From positions 707,629 to 721,003 of the forward strand of contig MU646328.1 in assembly GCA_026770585.1 (NCBI GenBank): a stretch of DNA of 13,375 bases. The letters run 5' to 3'. The position numbers and the translations under genes are program-made. The DNA comes from Baffinella frigidus (Eukaryota > Cryptophyceae > Cryptomonadales > Baffinellaceae). The notes beneath the pieces were generated by a model. That model saw only the letters and a program-made list of their open reading frames with translations. It searched no databases and was not told the origin of the DNA. This document shows positions 1 to 7,500 of the stretch, piece after piece (position 1 is the first letter of the stretch; the number at the start of each line of letters is the position of its first letter).

Positions 1-119
1 AAACGTGCCCGATTTAGTCAACTCCCCGGCACAAAACGTGCCCGGTTTAGTCAACTCCCCGGTACAAAACGTGCCCGGTTTAGTCAACTCCCCGGTACAG
101 AACGTGCCCGGTTTAGTGT
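1..119. repeat. 33-bp tandem repeat
   Basis: About 3.5 copies of a 33-base unit (AACGTGCCCGGTTTAGTCAA, then CTCCCCGGTACA), with units starting near 2, 35, 68 and 101. The period is a multiple of three, so it also reads open as an 11-residue peptide repeat, but nothing suggests translation. A unit fragment (CCCGGTTTAGT) recurs at 210 beyond the CT tract. Confidence 0.9.
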
Positions 120-150
120 GTCTCGTGTCTCATATCGCCAATCTCGAGGT

Positions 151-209
151 ACTCTCTCTCTCTCTCTCTCGCTCGCTCTCGCTCTCTCTCTCTCTCTCTC
201 TTTATCTCT
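151..209. repeat. CT microsatellite
   Basis: Nearly pure CT dinucleotide repeat with a few CTCG interruptions, embedded between copies of the 33-bp unit. Confidence 0.9.
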
Positions 210-248
210 CCCGGTTTAGTTAAAAGGCGTACGGGGGACCCTCAGGTT

Positions 249-570
249 ATGCCGGAAGTTGGCTCGACCGCTGAGGACGTCTTTGACTACATGGACTACA
301 CCTTCACAGGTAGTGAATGTTTTTTTTGTGAATCATTGTTGGTGAATTTTTCAAACATTATAAGCCGTAATAGTGAATTCGTTGTCAAAGGATGTACTAC
401 ACCTTCACACGTAGTGAATGTTGTTTTAGTGATTTTTTTCACAGACGTAATAAGCCATGCAGTAAATTCGTTGTCAAACGATGAATTACACCTTCTCAGG
501 TAGTGATTTTGTTTTCTTGGTGAATTTGTTCGGACGTGATGAGCCATGCAGTGAATGTTTTGTGAAAAGG
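249..570. repeat. Degenerate ~90-100-bp tandem repeat
   Basis: Three units begin with TACACCTTC(A/T)CA(G/C)GTAGTG at 297, 398 and 487. Each is followed by TG-rich sequence, GTAATAAGCC or GATGAGCC, and AGTGAATTCGTTGTCAAA or a variant. Short open frames on both strands here are repeat-derived; no gene is supported. Confidence 0.75.
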
Positions 571-784
571 ACGAGCCTGCTGACAAAAAGAAGGTATTTC
601 CCCAACATTGACATCCACTTGAAAGAGATCGACGCCAATCTTGCATGGATTTCCGGGGTTCATTCCACGTTCATCTGAAAGGCGTTGCAACGTGTACGGA
701 ATAATTTAGATGGACTGGTTTCCAAAGGCATCAGTGGCTGCTAAGTGGCAATTGTGGACAAAGAGGTCATATCCCCGGTCTGTA

Positions 785-966
785 GTGGTCGTCGACACGG
801 TGCGCTGCTGCCTGGAAGGCGTCCACGAGCACTGGGACCGTCATCTCGACTCCGTGGAGCTCGCCTACAACTCGAGCGTCAACGCATCCACGGGGGTCAC
901 TCCCTTCGAGCTGGCGTGGGATGTCTCCTCCCCACGGGTCAGGGCCAAGACCCCCCTCCCTACAGG
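785..966 (+). pseudogene. Ty3/gypsy retrotransposon integrase fragment
   Basis: The translated stretch HEHWDRHLDSVELAYNSSVN followed by ASTGVTPFELAWD matches the end of the integrase catalytic core of Ty3/gypsy elements (W--HL--VE-AYN-S-H-STG-SPFEL). Integrase joins element cDNA to host DNA. Only about 55 residues remain. The upstream DGQTER-type motif is degraded, there is no reverse transcriptase, no LTR was seen, and the fragment runs into telomere-like repeats. It is a dead remnant, probably in an upstream intron of the channel gene. Confidence 0.8.
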
Positions 967-969
967 AGG

Positions 970-1130
970 GGGTAGACACACGCCTCCAGCTCTGAAACCC
1001 CTGAAACCTAGCCCCTCAACCCTACATCCTACCATAACCCTAACCCCTGCACCTTCATTTTCGCCCTAACCCCTCAACCCTCAACCCAAACTCTAAACCC
1101 TACCAAAACCCTACTGAAGTCCCAACCCCC
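970..1130. repeat. Telomere-like C-rich repeats
   Basis: Imperfect CCCTAAA, CCCTCAA and CCCTAAC units fill the gap between the integrase fragment and the first S2-S3 exon copy. No gene is seen. Confidence 0.8.
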
Positions 1131-1132
1131 AG

Positions 1133-1190
1133 GCATCTTCATATTCGAGCTGCTGCTGCGGAGGTTTGTGGATCAGATGCGATTCTCGTG
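1133..1190 (+). pseudogene. S2-S3 exon copy A, truncated
   Basis: It has an AG acceptor (CCCCAG) and the same phase as the intact exon, reading IFIFELLLRRFVDQMRFSW. It ends where an inverted-repeat element begins, so the S3 part is lost. Arg and Asp replace Met and Glu of the intact copy. Confidence 0.75.
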
Positions 1191-1262
1191 GGCCACGAAA
1201 ATTACTACACACGTGGACCATACTAGTAATAGTGGATAATTTGTGTAGTAATTTTCGTTGCC
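1191..1262. mobile_element. Small inverted-repeat element (MITE-like), family 1, copy A
   Basis: A 72-base element with about 21-base terminal inverted repeats, GGCCACGAAAATTACTACACA at the left in one-mismatch complement to the right. The centre (ACTAGTAATAG) is shared with copies at 1383 and 9370. It has no coding capacity. Confidence 0.8.
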
Positions 1263-1310
1263 GTAAACACAATTAATCAATACTTGATTGACATGAACTC
1301 GCTCCTCCAG

Positions 1311-1382
1311 ACATTTTCATTTTCGAGTTGTTGCTTCGGATGTTTGTGGAACAGATGCGATTCTTCCTTCAGGCCTTTGGGC
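1311..1382 (+). pseudogene. S2-S3 exon copy B, truncated
   Basis: Acceptor CTCCAG, same phase, reads IFIFELLLRMFVEQMRFFLQ, then AFGQ and a stop where a second family-1 element starts at 1383. The S3 part is missing, so it cannot replace the intact exon. Confidence 0.8.
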
Positions 1383-1453
1383 AGTAAAAATTTACTATAC
1401 GAATGTTTTTACTATTACTAGTGCGATCATTATGTGTAGTAAATTTCGTTACT
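1383..1453. mobile_element. MITE-like element, family 1, copy B
   Basis: The ends AGTAAAAATTTACTATAC and GTGTAGTAAATTTCGTTACT are imperfect inverted repeats. The core is the reverse complement of copy A's core, so the two sit in opposite orientation. Confidence 0.75.
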
Positions 1454-1477
1454 AAACCCCAAACCGTAATGCAACAG

Positions 1478-1578
1478 GGATTTTCATATTCGAGCTGTTG
1501 CTGCGGATGTTTGTGGAGCAGATGCGCTTTTTCCTGCAGGCGCACAACCTCTTTGATTTCGTCGTCATTGCTCTCTCG
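1478..1578 (+). CDS. Channel exon: end of S2 through S3
   Basis: Two bases complete a codon from the missing upstream exon, then 33 codons follow. The peptide has FELLLRMF, typical of the second half of S2 with its conserved Glu, then a short loop (VEQMRFFLQAHN) and LFDFVVIALS, a classic S3 start with the conserved Asp of the charge-transfer centre. The acceptor is AACAG and the donor is gtgcga, leaving phase 0. This is the only full, uninterrupted copy of the exon among at least six related stretches between 1133 and 2250, so it is taken as the functional one. The other copies lack an end, are interrupted or have changed residues. Confidence 0.85.
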
Positions 1579-4500
1579 GTGCGAACCCTAAACCCGTACC
1601 GTAGGGTCGAGGGCTCAGGGTTCAGGGCTCAGGGATTATGGTTTGTCGTAGTGATTCGCTCGGTCTGCCGTGGGGTTTAGGGTTTAGGGTTGAGAATGCG
1701 GGGTTCATAGGATTCAGGGTTCGTTGGGTATAGGGTTTAGAAATTCGCGTTTAGGGTCAAGAGTCTGCGGTGTAGGGGTGTTTGTGGAACAGATGCGATT
1801 CTTCCTGCAGGCGCACATCCTCTTTGATTTCGTTGTTATCGCCCGATCGGTAGGTTTAGGGTTTAGGATTTAGGCTTCAGGCTAAGTTTTGTCGACGTGA
1901 CCCTCTCGATCTCCTGCTCGATCTCCAGCCTCCAGCCGACAAAACTTAGCCTGAAGCCTCAATCCTAAACCCTCAACCTACCGATCGGGCGACAACAACG
2001 AAATCGTGACCCTCTCGATCTCCAGCCGTAGGGTTTAGTGTTTAGGGTTTAGGGTTCAGGGCTTAGAGTAAAGGGTTGAGGGAAATGAGGAGTGGGTGAG
2101 ATTCTTCCTTCAGGCGCACACCATCTTTGATTTTGTCCTGATCGCCCTCTCGGTTTCAACCCTAAACCCTAACCTAGACCCTAACCGAAGGGTTTAGGGT
2201 GCAGGGTTAGCGGTTAGGGTTCAAGGTTCTTCGTCGCGGCCCTGTCGGTCTCCCTCGCGTGGGGGTTAAGGTCAACAGGCGTGGATTTATTGGCTGTTCC
2301 TGGTACACACGATCGTCCAGGTACACGCACTGCAGAGGCACGTGAAAAGGCTTGGACATCTCTGATGCAGAAGCGGGTCCGGGTCCGCTTCCTTATCTTC
2401 CTCTTAATCCTCTTAATCTTCCTTATCCCCCTTATCTTCCTTATCTTCCTCTTAATCCTCTTAATCTTCCTTATCCCCCTTATCTTCCTTATCTTCCTCT
2501 TAATCCTCTTAATATATTCTTTTCTCAGAGCGGGTCCGGGTCCGGGGATAGTTCCGCTGCACGCACGACCTCCACGGCCAGCCTCACAGTAAGGACATTG
2601 CGCCATGCAGCTTTTATCTCCCCTACAGTTTTCGCGTGACGCAGGTGCGGGGGCTTGTGAGAAGACATGTCCCGCGTGTATAGCTGCGCGCCGCGAGCGC
2701 GCAGAAGCGCTGCTGTTTTCGTCCATAATTTAGGGTTTCGGGTTTGGATCAGCTGACTATTCCAAAGTTGACATGCCACATGCTGGTACAGCCTCGTCAA
2801 CTTTTTCGCGGAACCGACCGTGTGCAACACTGCTGCAACCCTGAACCCTAATTTAAGCTCGATCGTTCCTTAATGCGAAAAGCTTACGTTAACGGACCCC
2901 TTGAGGGGTCGGTTAACGTGGGCTTGCAAGCTCTAAAACGATTTTAAAAGCGATTTCAGGACTTTTAAAACCCAAGAATGTTTTCCATTATAAATTTTGT
3001 ACCAAAGTTACTACTCCGTTAACGTAAGCTTTTTGCATGATCCTCGGGCGGTTGTCTCGTCCTTCCCGGGTCTCCTCCTTACCGCCCAACAGTCATCCAC
3101 GCTCCAGCCTCGTAATCCTCAACCGTAATGCAAACGTGAATGTTTCTCGGACAGGTTGTCTCGTGGTTTTTCGAGGAGGTGAGCTCCGTCGGAATCCTGC
3201 GGATGTTTCGGGTCCGTCGCCTGCCCTAAACCTTCAACCCAAAACCCTAAACCCTCAACCCAAAACCCAAAACCCTAAACCCTAAACCCAAAACCCAAAA
3301 CCCAAAACCCTAAACACTCAACCCTCAACCCAAAACCCAAAACCCTAAACCCTCAACCCAAAACCCAAAATCCTAAACCCAAAACCCTCAACCCTCAACC
3401 CTAAACCCAAAACCCAAAACCCAAAACCCTAACCCCCTAAACTCTCGTTCATACTAAACCCTGTACCCCAAACCCTAATCCCGAAACCCTCAACCACCTA
3501 ACTCCTGAACCTTACACCCTTCACGCTTCACCTCACACCCTGAACCGTGAACCCTAACCGAGCCTGCTCCCTGAACCCTAACCACAGGTCTTCCGAATCA
3601 TCCGCCTAGTGCGGCGGTTCACAGCCAGGCGTCAACACCATCTCGCCTGAACCCAGAACCTTACACCCTACACCCTACACCCTACACCCTACACCCTACA
3701 CCCTACACCCTACACCCTGCACTCTACACCCTTACCCCTAACCCCTAAGCCCTAACCCCTAACCCCTAACCCCTAACCCCTTCACCCTAAACCCTAAACC
3801 CTGAACCCTCACCAAGCCTGCTGAACCGTAACCGATCTTCCTATCTTTCTATCGTTAACACCATCTCACCTTCACCCTAGCTCCTAAACCCTTCACACTT
3901 CACCCAAACCCCTTCACCCTAGACCCTAACTCCTGAACACTAACCGGGTCTGCCCTGAAACCGCCACCGCCTCGGACACCTGCCATTCGCCCACATTGCG
4001 TTAGGTGTATGTGTTAAGCACTCTAGACCCTGCAGGGCACAGCCAAGGCAGTCACCTCGGACAGTTGGCTTCGGCGTCCGCGTGACCGGTCACGCGGGCG
4101 TTCACGAGCCTGCCGTTCACGAGCCTACCGAGTCTGCACGAACCCCAGGTGTTCCGAATCATCCGCTTGGTGCGGCGGTTCACCGTCTGGCGCACCAAGC
4201 GCCAGACGGTTCTTAAGTCAATTCCCCTACAAATTCGTCAACTTATTCTTTACTCTCCGCATAAGTTGACAAAATTGTAACGGAATTGACTTAAGAAAAC
4301 GAGTTTTAGAACTCGTTTTCTGAGATAAGAATCATCCGCTCGGTGCGGCGGTTCACCGTCTGGCGCACCATCGTCAACACCATCTCGCCTCAACCCTTCA
4401 CCCTTCACCCTTCACCCTTCACCCAAAGCCAAAGCCAAACCCCTTCACCCTCAACCATAACTCCTGGACACTAACCGAGCCTGCTGAACCGTGACCGATC

Positions 4501-7500
4501 CTCCTATCAGGTGTTTCGAATCATCCGCCTGGTCAGGCGGTTCACAGCCTGGCGCACCATCGTGAACACGATCTCGGCGGTGGTGGTGCCTCTCCTGAAC
4601 ATCCTCATCCTCCTGTTTCTCGTCTCTGCGCTGTACAGTGTCATGGCGGTAACCCCCAACTGATCCTAATCCCTAAGCTGGATCCTAATCCCTAAGCCCT
4701 ATACCTTCAACCCTGAACCCCAAACCCTTTACATTCAACCCTGAACCTTATACCTTCAACCCTAAACTCTAAACCCTCAACCCCAAACCCTGAACCCTGA
4801 ACCCCAAACCCGAAACCCCGCACCCTAAACCCTAAACCCTAAACCCTAAACCTTAAATCCTAAACCCCAAACCCCAGACCCTAAACCCCAAGCCCCAACC
4901 CCAAACCCCAAACCCCAAACCCGAAACCCCAAATCTTAAACCCTAAACCCTAAATCAGGTGACGTTTTTCGGGAGCGACCCGGAGTACTTCGGCAACTTT
5001 TCGCGCGCGCTCTTCACTATGTACACGCCCGTCAACTTTTGGCGTGAAAACAATCAGTCAACCCGACTATGTACCACCAACCCTCACGACTCGCTGAAAT
5101 CGATGAATTTCAGACTGGGGGTTTGTACCAGGATGCGTCGGAATCCGTCTCATCGTCCATCTATTCTCTATGTCCCTAGCAATCCCTACGGTAGGGACCT
5201 GGAGTATTTCAGCATTTTTTCGCGTGCGCTATTCACTATGTACACCCCCCGCCCCTGGAGTCCCACGCCCTTCAATTTCATCTCAGAGCATACCTGACTG
5301 AAAAAAAAAATAATGCTATGTTAGCTTTTATTTGTGGCATGTTAGGGTTGTCGTTGCTGTCTTGCGCATAAAAATCATGCCTAACATACCATACAAGTGA
5401 TACTGGTTCAGTTATCTTCCGAATTGAAGTTCCGACGATTTTTCGTGCAGGTTTCAAGTGACTCCGGGGGACAGGTGGGTCACGATGGTGGTGCGCCCGC
5501 TTCTTAACATGGAAAGCACCGCGGATTCGATCTCTATCAAGAGAACGATCTCCACCGATCAACTACCAAGAGAAGGATCTCTACCGAGAACCCTTACACT
5601 TCCTGAAACCTTCAAACCCTGATCCAAGTTCCAGGTGACCTCGGGTGACGGGTGGGTGACAATGGTCGTCCGCCCGCTGCTGAACATGGAAAGCACTGCG
5701 GATTCGTTCTCGGCCAACGCTTTGCCCGCGCTGTTCTTCATTTCCTACTACGTCCTGACTGGCGTGATCCTTTTCAAGTGCGCGCCCCCCGTGACCCGAT
5801 AACCTACCACGCCAGAGTGGAGGAAGGGGAAAAAAATGAAACCGCGCACATATGTGCGCGTTTGACTTTTGAAAACCATTGCCCTTGTGGGAAAATCGAC
5901 GTTTGGCAACCCCTTCGAAGACTCTGGCGTGGTAACCCGTGAACCCTGCGGTGAACCGCGAACCCTAAACCCTGAACCCTGAACCCCCCTACCCCTGACC
6001 TCTTCAAGTGCACGCACCCCTCTACCATGCACCCTAACCCCTCAACCTTCAACCATGCACCATACACCATAAGCCATAAAACCTGAACCCTGAACCTCAA
6101 ACCCTAAACTCCTGACCTGTTCAAAACACGCCCCCCCGCTAGCTTCAAAACACATGCCTCTCCCTGAACGGTTCATCCTCAAAATAAACCGCGCCAGCCA
6201 ACACCTTGCGGGCGTGTTGCAACACAGCACGCCGCCGTGAACGGACGCCGAAGCCAGACGGTCGGTCGTGACTGCCTTGCGTGTTCCGTTGGCCGCCACC
6301 CTCACCACCATCAGCCACCCCCTGGCAGCACCGTGGTGCCAAACCCAGTACTGCCGGAACCCCAAACTCGCCACGATACCCCCCCCCCGGCAGTATCGTG
6401 ATGGCCGTCCTCCTCGACGAATGCGTTGCAACGAATGCATCGCCTTACCATCCGCCTTACCAAGCGGATAATCCGGAAGTCCCTGAATCCTGAGCTCACA
6501 GGCCACGCATTCGTTACGGGAAGACGTGGAAGTGGCATCACTGTGTCCTCCAACATGGCGACAGCGGCAAGCTCCATTTGCATGCCCTTGTGGTATGCGA
6601 AACAGGGAAATATTATGCGGATGGCCTTCGTTTCGACGGAGGAGGACCTCCGCAACGTCGTCGGAACGATCCGCGGAGGAGGACCTCCTCGGGGCGGGGC
6701 ACGAGCTTAGACCTCCACAACCTGTGCTTCCACTATGTTGCAAAACAGCAGCACTAACCCCCCGTCTCCCCTGGCAGCACCGTGATGCCGAAACCGGCCT
6801 CCCACACCCTACATGCTCAACCCTAACCCTCCCCCGGGCAGTATCGTGGTCGCGGTGCTCCTCGATGAGTTTGTGGCACGAAACGCCGTCGAGAAGATGG
6901 CCTCCGCGGAGGAGGACCTCCTTGGGGCGGGCCACGAGCTTGACCCCCTCCTTATGGTTCAACCCCAAATCCTGAACCTTGCACCCTAAACCCTGCCCCC
7001 AACCCCTGAACCCCAAACCATGAACCCTGGACCATAAGCCCTAAGCCATACGCCCTAAGTCATAAGCCGTCAACGCTGAACGCTGAACCCTGAACTTGAC
7101 CCCCTCCTGATGGTGGCCCCAAACCCTGAACCCTGAACCCCAAACCCCAAACCCCAAACCCCAAACCCCAAACCCCAAACCCTAAGCCCCACACCCCAAG
7201 CCCTAAGCCCTAAGCGATAAACGCTGAACTCTGAACCCTGAGCTTGACCCGGGACCCTGCTCCCTGACCCCTCTGAACACTGAACCCCAATCTCTGCACT
7301 AATCTCACCCGGACGGGTATTTGAGTCGAGTGTGATTTCGGGGATCTCCGATCCTATTTTCACCGAAAATTACTACACGGACGTGACTGAAAAGGCCGGC
7401 GTGTAGTAAATTTCGTTGCAAGATCGTGTTTGAGTCAAACGTCAAACACTCGCCGTGGTTAAATCTGTCTGGTGTGGCAGGCGTTGAGCGACTTCAAGAA

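Noticed and set aside
5-223. 72-codon frame with an 11-residue repeat
   Set aside because: The 33-base repeat stays open by its length, then runs into a CT microsatellite as Ser-Leu repeats. There is no sign of a real protein.
2214-2830. Open frames on both strands, including an Ile/Leu-rich possible membrane peptide
   Set aside because: The hydrophobic run is a direct reading of a 48-base pyrimidine repeat whose unit length is a multiple of three.
3221-3480. True telomere or chromosome end
   Set aside because: Units are highly degenerate, internal, and sit between coding exons on both sides.
6431-6514. Clean transposon insertion in the post-S6 exon copy
   Set aside because: An 8-base inverted repeat is visible, but removing it does not rejoin the exon frame, so the boundaries are unclear.
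6042-7016. 324-codon open frame on the minus strand
   Set aside because: It runs antisense through the post-S6 exon, its copy and telomere-like repeats. The peptide begins and ends in GFRVQGSGF-type repeat translation and shows no domain.
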